From Saprospiraceae bacterium (GTDB taxonomy: Bacteria > Bacteroidota > Bacteroidia > Chitinophagales > Saprospiraceae): a stretch of DNA of 64,000 nt. The translations under genes were made by a program, and so were the position numbers. Shown piece by piece: positions 54,002-63,316 of the stretch (the first letter of the stretch is position 1; each line of letters starts with the position of its first letter). The notes under the pieces were generated by a model. That model was not told where the DNA came from, ran no database searches, and saw only the letters and a list, made by a program, of their open reading frames with translations. The stretch covers positions 62,001 to 126,000 of the forward strand of contig JADKFX010000001.1 in the NCBI GenBank assembly GCA_016717265.1, given 5' to 3'.

Positions 54002-54023
54002 CATAATAATCAGAAATGTTTCT

Positions 54024-56795
54024 CTATTTCTTTATCAAAAGTTTCTTATATATTCTACTTCCATTATTAAGTACCATCAAATAAACTCCTGCTCCAGGAA
54101 ATAATTTTGCATTCATATTTATATAATTTTTTGCACTGGAAACGAAATACGTATTTTGAAACAACTTCTTACCCTCCAAGGTATAAATTTCAAGCATGAT
54201 TGCACCAACTGATTCATTATCTAACTCTATTTTAAAATTATCATTGAACGGATTTGGAAATACATTCAAATATCCCAAGTTGCCAATTTTTTCGTCAGCT
54301 GTTGACGTAATTGCTTTGGATTCAAGTGTTGGGATGGACAACTCAATATCAGAACTAATTACAAATAGTGGAATCGGAAAATGAGTTGATGACATTGCTT
54401 CATTAACCATACCTTCAAATTTAGAACGCACCCGAATTTTCAAAAACCCTCCGGAAATTGTCATCAAGCTAATATTAGGGTTAATTAATAAGCATCTCCA
54501 ATCTCCTCCTTCGTTAATTGTATAATCAGACTCTTTCACAAGATTTAACAATGGCGAGGTAATATCAAGAATTTCAATTTTTTTCTCGTCAAACAACTGA
54601 CCAATTTGAACGCCATACACTTTATATTCTTCTGCTGACCGAACCCATATATCATATGTCTGGTCAATTCTAACATTAAAATTATCAACGAAAAAACTAA
54701 ACTTCTCTCCAGACCTTACTTCAATAATTGGATTCTGCACAAAAATACCATTTCCATTAATGTCACCTTTCTTAACGGGCACTATATTATAGTCAAAGCG
54801 TGGTAAATTTTGAAGTTTAATTTCTTTAATTAACTGTGGCTTAGCAATATTGTCTGAATAAAATTGAACGTCATCACAACTTAATTTATTGGTGATGCCC
54901 AATACTAACCTTCTCAAATCGAATATATCAAAAATGGTAATTTTGTTATCACAATCTGCATCCGCTGCAATAGCCTGGTAAGAATTAAATTTCAGAACGC
55001 CTAATAGATTTTTGATAATTTGTACAATATCAAAGGTCGTAACACCAGATCTCACATTCGGTACTTTAACTCCCGGGATAAGAAATCCAGACTGAGTATT
55101 ATTGGCTGTGTCTATGCACAAGCTATAATCTAAATTAGAAAAATTTACGGGTTCTCCACATGCATACAATGGAATAATGTTTAGTTCATCATTCAAGTTA
55201 AAATTAAAGTTGTTTTGTACCCCAATGGATTCAAGATTGTAATTTAGCAATTTTCCTCCAATAATGTTTTTTGTATTTGGTCCGTTACCTTTAAAAACAA
55301 AATTTACTGTAACAATACAAGATGTTTGGTTTCCAGATAAATCGGTTACAAAAAGAGTAACATCCATTGTCTTACCTGCATCAAGTATATTAAATTTTAA
55401 AGATTTTATGAACTCCTCTTTATCGAATGAAAAACTTAGTCCCCCGCAATTGTCAAAGCTCGCATTATCTAGCATTTCTGGGAAAAGCGTGACTTCTCCT
55501 GAACTTGGTACAGCAAAAGTAGCCTTCTCATTGCATATCGCCACTGGTGGAATGGTATCTGTGCCACAATAAATTTTAAATACCTGGTTGTGATTGTAAA
55601 TTTCTCCTGAACACCAATTAACAACTGTCCAGGTTCTAATTATTTTATAATCTTCTCCGCATGGAGTAGGTCCAACTGGAATAATAAGATCATTATACTT
55701 TGCTTCCATCCGAATACATGAATTAGAAATTGGTCTGCCTGTAAATTCCGGTACAGGAATAAATCCATCTTTTCTTGGCCACTTATCTTTACAATTTAAT
55801 TTTGGCAAATCAAGTCCATCGTAATTGTGTAAATTTGAAAATATCCCATTCAGAGTTCTTTCAAATTTCACTAATTGTGTAAATTGTTTATTTGAACCTC
55901 CAGGAAAGATTGCTGTCCATATTCTCGTGATCTCAGCGGTATTAGGATCATTGCATTCTTTTGTAACAAGTTGATCTGTATAACTCACACTTATTCTTGG
56001 ACATGCTGGATTGTACTCCACATCATATGTTTGAAGGGAACCAGTCTGTTCAACTTTATAATGAGTAGGAAAAGGATATCCTACATCTCTTGGATCAGCA
56101 TCTTGGATGCAATTGGTTGTGACTGAATTATTACTAAATTTAAATTCCCCTTCCGGATCGCACACTCCAAAAAGCCCATAACTTACTTCACCCCAGCAAT
56201 AATTACCGGTCACTGAATCTTCGACCCGATATTGAAATAAACGGGGTAAACTTTCATCTATTTGGACAATGGGTAAAAAAATAGAGCCATTATAATAGCT
56301 TATTTCAAAGATATGGTCCCTACAGTAACTTCCTTCCAGGAATTGATCCACTGACAAAGGCAAACTACCACCTTTTTGGATACTGAATTTTAAAGCGTCA
56401 TTGCAAACTAATGTTTGAGTGCAGGTACTAATAGATATTTTTCCAATTGCTTTTGCAATATTTCCCGCTTGATCGATTGCAAATACGGCAAGGTCCAATG
56501 GAAAATTAGTATTTCTTTGTATTTTCTTTTCATTATCACTTGCAACCTCTGAAAAAGAGTAACGCATTTTGTCTGGTGGAGTACAATTATCAATACAAAG
56601 ACTTACCATTTCTTCAGCTCTTAAATTATATTCAGAGGCTATATCTAAATACACAGTATAATTGCTTTTTACAGATAAAAAAGGAGCGACAACATCCGGA
56701 CTGCAATCTTGAGCAAAAAAAGAACCGACACTAAATTTTATGAATATTAAAGACAAACACAAAATTTTTTTAATCCAATTTGTAGAATTTTTCAT
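54024..56795 (-). CDS. Large T9SS-secreted surface protein with dockerin-like repeats
   Basis: 923 residues. Signal peptide ends near GSFFAQ. The body has several Ig/HYR-like domains of about 90-100 residues with paired cysteines (RTWTVVNWCSGEIYNHNQVF; VTLFVTDLSGNQTSCIVTV). Residues around 590-650 form dockerin-like helices (TTFDIVQIIKNLLGV; DADCDNKITIFDIFDLRRLV). The C-terminus (LNVFPNPFNDNFKIELDNES, IYKKLLIKK) is a type A T9SS domain. Probably a surface adhesin. Last gene of the minus-strand block. Confidence 0.9.
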   Translation of the reverse strand: MKNSTNWIKKILCLSLIFIKFSVGSFFAQDCSPDVVAPFLSVKSNYTVYLDIASEYNLRAEEMVSLCIDNCTPPDKMRYSFSEVASDNEKKIQRNTNFPLDLAVFAIDQAGNIAKAIGKISISTCTQTLVCNDALKFSIQKGGSLPLSVDQFLEGSYCRDHIFEISYYNGSIFLPIVQIDESLPRLFQYRVEDSVTGNYCWGEVSYGLFGVCDPEGEFKFSNNSVTTNCIQDADPRDVGYPFPTHYKVEQTGSLQTYDVEYNPACPRISVSYTDQLVTKECNDPNTAEITRIWTAIFPGGSNKQFTQLVKFERTLNGIFSNLHNYDGLDLPKLNCKDKWPRKDGFIPVPEFTGRPISNSCIRMEAKYNDLIIPVGPTPCGEDYKIIRTWTVVNWCSGEIYNHNQVFKIYCGTDTIPPVAICNEKATFAVPSSGEVTLFPEMLDNASFDNCGGLSFSFDKEEFIKSLKFNILDAGKTMDVTLFVTDLSGNQTSCIVTVNFVFKGNGPNTKNIIGGKLLNYNLESIGVQNNFNFNLNDELNIIPLYACGEPVNFSNLDYSLCIDTANNTQSGFLIPGVKVPNVRSGVTTFDIVQIIKNLLGVLKFNSYQAIAADADCDNKITIFDIFDLRRLVLGITNKLSCDDVQFYSDNIAKPQLIKEIKLQNLPRFDYNIVPVKKGDINGNGIFVQNPIIEVRSGEKFSFFVDNFNVRIDQTYDIWVRSAEEYKVYGVQIGQLFDEKKIEILDITSPLLNLVKESDYTINEGGDWRCLLINPNISLMTISGGFLKIRVRSKFEGMVNEAMSSTHFPIPLFVISSDIELSIPTLESKAITSTADEKIGNLGYLNVFPNPFNDNFKIELDNESVGAIMLEIYTLEGKKLFQNTYFVSSAKNYINMNAKLFPGAGVYLMVLNNGSRIYKKLLIKK

Positions 56796-56835
56796 AATAT
56801 ATTATTTGTTTATAAAATTTTAAAGTATAATTAAT

Positions 56836-58239
56836 TTATTTTAACCGATAACACATCCCAACTTGAAAATTAAAGGATCCATGCTTTTCACTGATACCAC
56901 TTTCGGCATCTTTCCAAAAACCCAATTCTCTCTTTCCTAGCATTCCCAAAACTAACTTCAGTTCAGGACGTATACTATAATCTACTTGAATGCCATATAA
57001 AATGCTGCACGGAATTTTCGATAAAGAAATATTTTCTCCATACGGAACCAATTCCATTGATTTTGTAGCACTGTTTGAAATTCTTCCGCTAAATTTTTGA
57101 TAAACCGGAATGCTCAATCCCAAAATAGAAGACAAACTCCAAGATCTATTTATATCTTGAATATAACTAAATGTTATGGGAATTGAGATTAGAGTTCGGT
57201 GATGATATAATTTTCTCGAAACGTTTCTATACTCATTTACTACAATTGCACCAGTATCTTTCGTTAATTCAGCATTTGCATTCACTTTCTCAAGCAAAAC
57301 TTGCCCATAAAGCACATGAGGAATTGTATCTTTAAATCGCTGTGTAAAACGAAGTGTATGATATTGATAGTCTAATCCAAGCCCAAAGCCATAATGTCGC
57401 TTGAGCTTAGTGTGTACCATTATATTTGCTCCATATACACTTTCAGAATTCTCTAATGCCAATCGCGTATTCAATCTTGTTGCGGGTCCATCCAAAAATT
57501 GATTTAATATTCCTATTGAGCCCATTGCCTTTAATGAAATAGGAATGCCTAATTGATTCTTGGATAAAGCAATTTGTCTGGTGAACTCTAAATTCTCAAG
57601 AAGCTCCAATGGAATCTCTTCATTCAAAATTACAATCTCCTTTGTTGGCAAAAGATCAACAACCAAATTCACTTTTTTTGACCAATCACCTTCTACTATC
57701 GTGCTGTCCATAGTATTAGAAAAAGGATTTTGCATGATGCTTAACACTGATTTTTCAATCTTATAAGCAGCTGAATGATGAATTAATCCGCTTGTTGCTT
57801 CATTAACAATATGCTTAAGTACCATTTCATACGGCGTCCCATTACTCGAAGACACCGCTTGAATAGATGGTAAAACAACTTTTTGCAAGGTGCACTTCGC
57901 ATAATTTATTTCAGACAACTTATCTGACAATGTGCTATTTGGAATTTGCGCATTTGCAACAAAGGTCTGTTCATTATTATTTTCAACTAATCTCAATGGG
58001 AGTTCCTTTAAACTTGCTGCAATTCTATTTCTTTCATACATGCCCGCACTCTCATAATAATAATACGAACCCAATGCTCCCATCGCAATAGGAAAGAATA
58101 ACCAAAAAATAAGTCCTCGCCTTGATTTTTTCTTTTTCAACTTCGGCTCCAGCAACGCCCACTCCTTTTCTTTATCTAAAGACAATTTTTTTTGCTTAAA
58201 ATTTTGTCTTAGCCATTGATCAAATGATGAATTTTTCAT
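56836..58239 (-). CDS. Membrane protein with cytoplasmic N-terminus and beta-barrel-like C-terminus
   Basis: 467 residues. The cytoplasmic start (FDQWLRQNFKQKKLSLDKEK) is followed by one membrane helix (GLIFWLFFPIAMGALGSYYY). A periplasmic part and C-terminal beta-strands (FGLGLDYQYHTLRF; SWSLSSILGLSIPVYQKF; FNFQVGMCYRLK) typical of porin-like Bacteroidota proteins follow. Its start overlaps the sigma gene by 20 bp, the position normally held by an anti-sigma factor, so it may regulate the sigma factor. This role is inferred. Confidence 0.78.
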   Translation of the reverse strand: MKNSSFDQWLRQNFKQKKLSLDKEKEWALLEPKLKKKKSRRGLIFWLFFPIAMGALGSYYYYESAGMYERNRIAASLKELPLRLVENNNEQTFVANAQIPNSTLSDKLSEINYAKCTLQKVVLPSIQAVSSSNGTPYEMVLKHIVNEATSGLIHHSAAYKIEKSVLSIMQNPFSNTMDSTIVEGDWSKKVNLVVDLLPTKEIVILNEEIPLELLENLEFTRQIALSKNQLGIPISLKAMGSIGILNQFLDGPATRLNTRLALENSESVYGANIMVHTKLKRHYGFGLGLDYQYHTLRFTQRFKDTIPHVLYGQVLLEKVNANAELTKDTGAIVVNEYRNVSRKLYHHRTLISIPITFSYIQDINRSWSLSSILGLSIPVYQKFSGRISNSATKSMELVPYGENISLSKIPCSILYGIQVDYSIRPELKLVLGMLGKRELGFWKDAESGISEKHGSFNFQVGMCYRLK

Positions 58240-58786
58240 AATTTGTAGTATATAGTGACTCCAATTTTTTCTTTAGTAATTTACGTGCTCTGCTCAACTG
58301 CGAACGAGATGTACTTTCTGATATATTCAATGCAGCAGCAATTTCCACGTGTTCCAAACTTTCAAAAACATACAAGTTCAGTATGGTGCGATATCCTTCT
58401 GGTAAACTTTGAATTTCCTTCAAAATCTCTTCCTCCTGAAAATTGCTTTGATCAAATTGCACAATAATATCATCCTCAGGGCATACCTCTTCCAAAGGAC
58501 TAAAAACTATTTTCCTGGAATGGAAATGGGTAATGATACAATTTTTTGTAATCCGATATATCCAGGCATGTATATCCCCATCTTCCATTTTATAAGATTC
58601 GAGGTATTTAAATATTTTCAAATAGGTCTCCTGAAATAAATCTCTTGCATCGTCCTGATTACTGCAATACCTTCTACAAGTCGTCATCACCCGATCCGAT
58701 GTTAGGTCAAAAAATTTCCTTTGACAGGACCTGTCATTATCCAAACAACCATTTATCAGTAATTTTAACTCTTGCTCCAGTATCAT
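58220..58786 (-). CDS. ECF sigma-70 factor
   Basis: 188 residues. Region 2: QDDARDLFQETYLKIFKYLE then DIHAWIYRITKNCIITHFHS. Region 4: LPEGYRTILNLYVFESLEHV then EIAAALNISESTSRSQLSRA. Lies 22 bp after the lipoprotein gene and overlaps the next membrane gene. It probably controls this surface-protein operon. Confidence 0.95.
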   Translation of the reverse strand: MILEQELKLLINGCLDNDRSCQRKFFDLTSDRVMTTCRRYCSNQDDARDLFQETYLKIFKYLESYKMEDGDIHAWIYRITKNCIITHFHSRKIVFSPLEEVCPEDDIIVQFDQSNFQEEEILKEIQSLPEGYRTILNLYVFESLEHVEIAAALNISESTSRSQLSRARKLLKKKLESLYTTNYEKFII

Positions 58787-58808
58787 GAAATGAATCCTTA
58801 TGGATGAT

Positions 58809-60527
58809 TTACTGAATTACTGCTCTAAAAAATACGACATCAGAAATAAACTTCTCTTTTGTCTGATCGTTTTCAATGATAACTTTTGGCAAGTTGCATT
58901 CCATCAAATTCACACCATTTTCATTAAATAAATAAAAATCAGGTTCATTGATCAATTCCTTTAATTTATAGGTGTTTTGAATAAAAGATGAATGCGTCAT
59001 ACGCCAGTAAAATCCATTTTGCTGATTACTTAATTTCTCCAGAATGAGTTTTTCAGTAAATTGTCCTTTATTGCCGTATTCAAATATATAAATAATGTTG
59101 GCTGTATTTTGAGAAGCTATTTTTCTTACACGGCAATTAGAGTAACTGGTATCAATCATATTGAAACTAAACCTGGCCAAACTAGATACCTTATCCTCAC
59201 AAAGTCTAACAAGAAAATTCTCTCTAAAAGTGATATTGATTTCATAAGATTGACTGATGTTATTTCCAGTATCAACCGCTTTGATTTCATTTCCTTCTGT
59301 ATTGCAACATAGTATTTGGGTTTCAAACTTACCGAATGCTAATATTGGAAACGCCAATGGCTTTTTCATCTTATTTGTAATTATCATATATCCCCGGATG
59401 TCGTTGCTGCCATCACATTGTATTACTGAACCCGAAATTTCATTCAAAAAAGGTATCTTGTCATGCAAAACAATATTTTTTTCAAAATCGCTGCTCATGG
59501 ATGGCAATTCAAATTGATAGCTTACTACATTACATTCAGAATGTAAGCTAAAATTATTTGAAGCAGACTTAGCAAAATAGATTTTATATCTTCCTGAATA
59601 AGTCGATCTGCTTTTATAAGAAGGCTCATTATTTATAAGATTTTGAACTTGACTAAATTGCATTTTTCTTCCATTATCTTGACCTATAACACCAGTACAT
59701 AAGGCATAATCGTCTATTCTTCCTATGCATAAATTGTTGACTTGAGTTGTTTCAAATTGATAAATTCCATTAGTATAATTCATTTGGACAGATTCTTTCC
59801 AAACTTTATTTTCAATATCAAAATAAAACAATCGAAGAGTTGCATTAAGTGAAGATGAAGGAGCAGTATATTTTATTTTAATCCGTTTTGTGAAGGATAA
59901 CAATTCACCAGATTCGATACTCCACGCCTCAATCCCCAAATGATACTTTGTAGTAAGTAATTTAATGGTTGAATTAGAATCTTTTACAAAATAAGCTGCT
60001 TGCTGTTCTTTAAATAAACCTGGGTCTCTGTATTTCGGAGCTATTTTGTATTTTCCGGTAAATAGTGTTCCCGATTGAGTCAACAAAGCATTTGCTGGAA
60101 TTTCAATATCATATAAATTATCATAACTAAAGAATGCATCCTGGCTTGATGAAAAAGAATTAGTGAAAATTTTCTCTTCGAGGATTGTTCTTCTAAAACT
60201 CAAATCACCTGCAAAACCATCGACCGTTTCCAAGCCATCAAAGTAATTATCCGCCACAATAAAAATATAATCCTGCAAATCGTTAATATATACATTTTTA
60301 AATTGGTAAAAACCATTATTGTCCGTACGTGTCATCATTTTTCCAATGTTGACTTGAGCATTTACAATAGGAATGCCTTTCGGGTCAGTAACCAACCCCA
60401 TTAAATTTGTTTCAATGATTTTACCGGGCGGATTGGGTTTATCTATAATAATGTCAATATACTCATCATTCTTATGGCAAGAAAGGACGGTCATCAGGCT
60501 GATCAACAATATAAAATATTTGCTCAT
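58809..60527 (-). CDS. Large lipoprotein with carboxypeptidase-regulatory-like domain
   Basis: 572 residues. Lipobox LMTVLSCHKN. Residues 35-110 (LMGLVTDPKGIPIVNAQVNI, TRTDNNGFYQFKNVYINDLQ) are a carboxypeptidase regulatory-like/CNA-B type domain. The rest is beta-rich and unassigned (ALLTQSGTLFTGKYKIAPKY). First gene of the minus-strand operon. Probably on the outer membrane or surface, perhaps working with the 923-residue protein. Confidence 0.85.
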   Translation of the reverse strand: MSKYFILLISLMTVLSCHKNDEYIDIIIDKPNPPGKIIETNLMGLVTDPKGIPIVNAQVNIGKMMTRTDNNGFYQFKNVYINDLQDYIFIVADNYFDGLETVDGFAGDLSFRRTILEEKIFTNSFSSSQDAFFSYDNLYDIEIPANALLTQSGTLFTGKYKIAPKYRDPGLFKEQQAAYFVKDSNSTIKLLTTKYHLGIEAWSIESGELLSFTKRIKIKYTAPSSSLNATLRLFYFDIENKVWKESVQMNYTNGIYQFETTQVNNLCIGRIDDYALCTGVIGQDNGRKMQFSQVQNLINNEPSYKSRSTYSGRYKIYFAKSASNNFSLHSECNVVSYQFELPSMSSDFEKNIVLHDKIPFLNEISGSVIQCDGSNDIRGYMIITNKMKKPLAFPILAFGKFETQILCCNTEGNEIKAVDTGNNISQSYEINITFRENFLVRLCEDKVSSLARFSFNMIDTSYSNCRVRKIASQNTANIIYIFEYGNKGQFTEKLILEKLSNQQNGFYWRMTHSSFIQNTYKLKELINEPDFYLFNENGVNLMECNLPKVIIENDQTKEKFISDVVFFRAVIQ

Positions 60528-60806
60528 GTTACACTCTATTATCTATTACTACCAATTATATTTGTTTTACGCTGCATGAATCCTCGAATCTAAATAGGAT
60601 TATTTAATTTTATGTGACCGATTGAAAATTTCAGTTTTTTTTAGACTATATTAGGGTTGTTGCACCAAAGATACAGCTGCATTTTGGGCTTCTGATTGAA
60701 TTTTTTAAGCTTGCAATTTAACTTTTGTAGTCGTACTGTAAGCTCATTTTAGGACTCAATATGAATTGCAAACCCATTTCAGCATGAATTCATTAAAACT
60801 GTAAAC

Positions 60807-60826
60807 CCCGCCTGCAGTCGGGCAGG
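60807..60826 (+). repeat. 20-bp palindromic element, intergenic copy
   Basis: CCCGCCTGCAGTCGGGCAGG followed by seven T, so it also looks like a rho-independent terminator. Same 20-mer (opposite orientation) interrupts the transposase at 48458. The surrounding 60528-61015 region has no gene I can support. Confidence 0.75.
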
Positions 60827-61015
60827 TTTTTTTAGGACGAGTCAGTTTTTCTGCCAGCCTATAAAATACTTCAATTTTTTTTCCCCTTTTACTAAAAAGC
60901 AAAAATAACCCACCTACTTTCTAACCACCAAATGAGCCCCCCTTTCACAGTGCCCTCCCTTGACAATTTAATGCAAATTCGACGCGACAAAACCATTGAC
61001 AGTAAGAAGGTCATC

Positions 61016-61075
61016 ATGCAACATGGGGATTAATGAAATGGAGGGTTCTGTGGTTAATTATACATAGACAAGTTG
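61016..61075 (+). repeat. Left half of a family B attC (remnant)
   Basis: ATGCAAC then ATGGGG...ATGGAGGGTTCTGTGGTTAATTATACAT, which tracks the left half of family B sites such as attC2 (GGGTTCAGTGGTTAATTGAAC). No right half follows. Confidence 0.55.
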
Positions 61076-61085
61076 TCGATATTTT

Positions 61086-61209
61086 TTACAACATTCCAGC
61101 CGCTATTGATGACAAACATAAATTAATTATGCATGTTATTAAAAATTAATTTTTTAATTTTGGCTGATAATTGTTTTGCGGTTCAGTGTCTATGGCAAAT
61201 CCGTCGAGA
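61086..61209 (+). repeat. attC43 (family A, degenerate)
   Basis: Possible left core TTACAAC with arm ATTCCAGCCGC. The better right half is TTTTGCGGTTCAGTGTCTATGGC with core GTCGAGA. The loop holds TAATTTTG. First array site right of the minus-strand block. Confidence 0.65.
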
Positions 61210-61239
61210 CTATGTTATTCGACCACAACGAAAATCAAA

Positions 61240-61635
61240 ATGAACGAAGAAATTAAATCATACAATAACCAACAGGAGCCAAAAGACAAAGAAATTTGCG
61301 ACCTACTTGCAACGACAATTAGAAACGAATTGACCGAAGCAGAGAATAAAATTTGGCACGCTCACCCTGTTTGGTTTTTAGACGACAACCCAACAGTCGG
61401 ATATAGTAAACAGAAAAAGGGAATAAGACTGATGTTTTGGAGCGGTGCGGACTTTGACGAAAAAAACCTAAACGTTAAAGGACAGAAATTTAAGGACGCT
61501 TCAATTTTTTATAACAGTATGACAGAAGTAAACACAAAAGACCTAATTCGTTGGCTTAAAAAATCAAGAGAAATTCAGTGGGACTATAAAAACATTATAA
61601 AAAGAAAAGGAAAACTCGAAAAGTTAAAACAATAA
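61240..61635 (+). CDS. DUF1801-family protein
   Basis: 131 residues from the ATG at 61240 (upstream codons lie in attC43). IRNELTEAENKIWHAHPVWF, GIRLMFWSGADFDEKNLNVK and IRWLKKSREIQWDYKNIIKR fit the DUF1801/YdhG-like fold. Cytoplasmic, function unknown. Ten bases before a SRPBCC gene, so likely one operon. Confidence 0.82.
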   Translation: MNEEIKSYNNQQEPKDKEICDLLATTIRNELTEAENKIWHAHPVWFLDDNPTVGYSKQKKGIRLMFWSGADFDEKNLNVKGQKFKDASIFYNSMTEVNTKDLIRWLKKSREIQWDYKNIIKRKGKLEKLKQ

Positions 61636-61645
61636 TCAAAAATTT

Positions 61646-62104
61646 ATGAATAAATTAAAATTTAACGTAAGTATTAATGCACCTGTAAATAAAGTCTATG
61701 ATATTATGCTGGGCATTAACAAAAAATCAACTTATGAGCAATGGACTGCTTTGTTCAATCCGACATCTACCTATGATGGCAATTGGAATAAAGGCAGTAA
61801 AATGCTATTCATAGGAACCGATGAGAAGGGAGAAAAAGGTGGAATGGTTTCAGAGATAGTTGACAATATTCCCAACTGTTTTATTTCAATTCGTCATTAC
61901 GGACTGGTACAAGCAAATGTAGAAATCACTGATGGACCAGAAGTTGAAAAGTGGGCAAACGGATTTGAAAATTATACTTTTGAAGAAAACAATGGGACTA
62001 CAATCGTTACTGTTGACTTAGACACCACAGAAGATTTTTTGGAATATATGAACCAGACCTACCCAAAAGCACTCGACAAGTTGAAAGAAATATGTGAAAA
62101 ATAG
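61646..62104 (+). CDS. SRPBCC (AHSA1-like) domain protein
   Basis: 152 residues. FNVSINAPVNKVYDIMLGIN, YEQWTALFNPTSTYDGNWNK, GSKMLFIG and NGTTIVTVDLDTTEDFLEYM fit the AHSA1/SRPBCC family. Second gene of the cassette whose attC44 is broken. Confidence 0.88.
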   Translation: MNKLKFNVSINAPVNKVYDIMLGINKKSTYEQWTALFNPTSTYDGNWNKGSKMLFIGTDEKGEKGGMVSEIVDNIPNCFISIRHYGLVQANVEITDGPEVEKWANGFENYTFEENNGTTIVTVDLDTTEDFLEYMNQTYPKALDKLKEICEK

Positions 62105-62146
62105 AATCACACAAAAATCTAACAATGACGAATAAAGAAACATAGC

Positions 62147-62206
62147 CTATAACAGCTAGAAGAAAGACAGTCCACTGGTTAAAAGAAGCTTTGTACTTCG
62201 TATCAA
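62147..62206 (+). repeat. attC44, left half only (family B)
   Basis: Left core CTATAAC, then the left half of a family B site (CTGGTTAAAAGAAGCTTTGT, CTTCGTATCAAGTT). It ends abruptly at about 62206, where a toxin-gene remnant begins. Confidence 0.68.
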
Positions 62207-62463
62207 GTTAAGATCATCCTACAATTTTAGATACAAAGAAATCAGCGTATTAAATTCTCTTCCTGGCTGTTGGATGAAATTGAAAAAAGATTCGAAATCA
62301 TTTCAATTTATCCTAAAATTGGATGAGAAAAAGATTTATCAAACTTAAAAATATTACCATTTAATAATAATGGAATAATTCATTAAGAGATCAATGAAGA
62401 TATATTGATTAAATCAAAATGGGATTTAAGACAAAATCCTTTGACTCGACTAGATAAAAATTG
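62206..62463 (+). pseudogene. Decayed ParE/RelE toxin copy
   Basis: Nucleotide-level relative of 26375-26630: both contain GGCTGTTGGATGAAATTGAA and CCTAAAATTGGA, ATATTACCATTTAATAAT and TTTAAGACAAAATCC-like stretches. This copy lacks the start region and has in-frame stops (for example TGA in ATTGGATGAGAAA). Joined directly to the left half of attC44. Confidence 0.85.
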
Positions 62464-62468
62464 ACCCC

Positions 62469-62602
62469 ATATAATAAGGCATAGACTCTCCACCGCCAAA
62501 CATCTTAAATCCTTTTTTTTAATTTTTTCAGTAATGAATAATTTATTTCTTAGTTTTGGCTGCTAATCGTTTGGCGGTGCAGCTTGAATACTAATGCGTA
62601 GC
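62469..62602 (+). repeat. attC45 (family A, degenerate cores)
   Basis: Left core ATATAAT (AAC changed to AAT). Arms GGCATAGACTCTCCACCGCC and GGCGGTGCAGCTTGAATAC. The loop holds TAGTTTTG. The right core has lost a T (GCGTAGC). Confidence 0.78.
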
Positions 62603-62715
62603 TTGCCACCTTATACAGTTTTCAAACATGATGTTGTGCCTTCATTGTCGCATTTGGTTAAAATCCGTAATTGGCTTGAAAACCAAAATGTTTGGCTTTT
62701 TAAATTATTTAATTC

Positions 62716-63225
62716 TCATTTTATTCGAAATGAAAATCCTGCAGTTGTCAGGCCTTTCTGCGGATGCACCAAAGTGATTTGCTCAAATGATATGATTTCA
62801 CCTGAACTTATTTCGGCTAAAACTTTCTTGGTTTCCTCTGTAAATTGAGATCCCAAGTTGGCAATTGTTCTGGGTGCCTGTTTCGATTTATTTATAACGA
62901 GATTAAATGATTGTATTTCCCATTCACCCGCCCACTCCCGTTGAAATTTTCCATTGCAACGAAATTCGATAGCAGACAATTCAGTGACTTGAGCAACTGT
63001 AGCCATGCTTATTTTGGCAATAAATTTTTTAGGTAAGGATTCGCAATTATCTGCATCAATGAAAACATTTAAGTATTTGACTATCTTGATAACTTCGATA
63101 TTTGTTTCAAGGTCAAAGGTCACGATCGTATCAATTCCAGTATTGAAACCGGTTTCGTATTTTTGGGATGTGCATAAATTAGTAGTTAATATCAATAAAA
63201 TGAATAGAAGTGATGAGGTTTTCAT
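62716..63225 (-). CDS. Secreted GldM C-terminal-like domain protein
   Basis: 169 residues. Signal peptide (SSLLFILLILTTNLCTSQ). FIAKISMATVAQVTELSAIE, WEIQSFNLVINKSKQAPRTI and ISFEQITLVHPQKGLTTAGF resemble the C-terminal domain of the gliding/T9SS protein GldM. The rest of GldM is absent, so it is not the motor component. It is the only minus-strand gene between attC sites. Confidence 0.72.
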   Translation of the reverse strand: MKTSSLLFILLILTTNLCTSQKYETGFNTGIDTIVTFDLETNIEVIKIVKYLNVFIDADNCESLPKKFIAKISMATVAQVTELSAIEFRCNGKFQREWAGEWEIQSFNLVINKSKQAPRTIANLGSQFTEETKKVLAEISSGEIISFEQITLVHPQKGLTTAGFSFRIK

Positions 63226-63316
63226 AAGATATTTAGCTGTTTAAAACTCTAAGTTAACAAAATTTTGAAAAGCAAGGAAAACAAGAATCTTAACATTAAG
63301 AAGAAATTCAGGCCAC

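Noticed and set aside
62594..62848. Plus-strand 84-codon frame opposite the GldM-C-like gene
   Set aside because: It overlaps the better-supported minus-strand gene with a signal peptide and shows no domain of its own.
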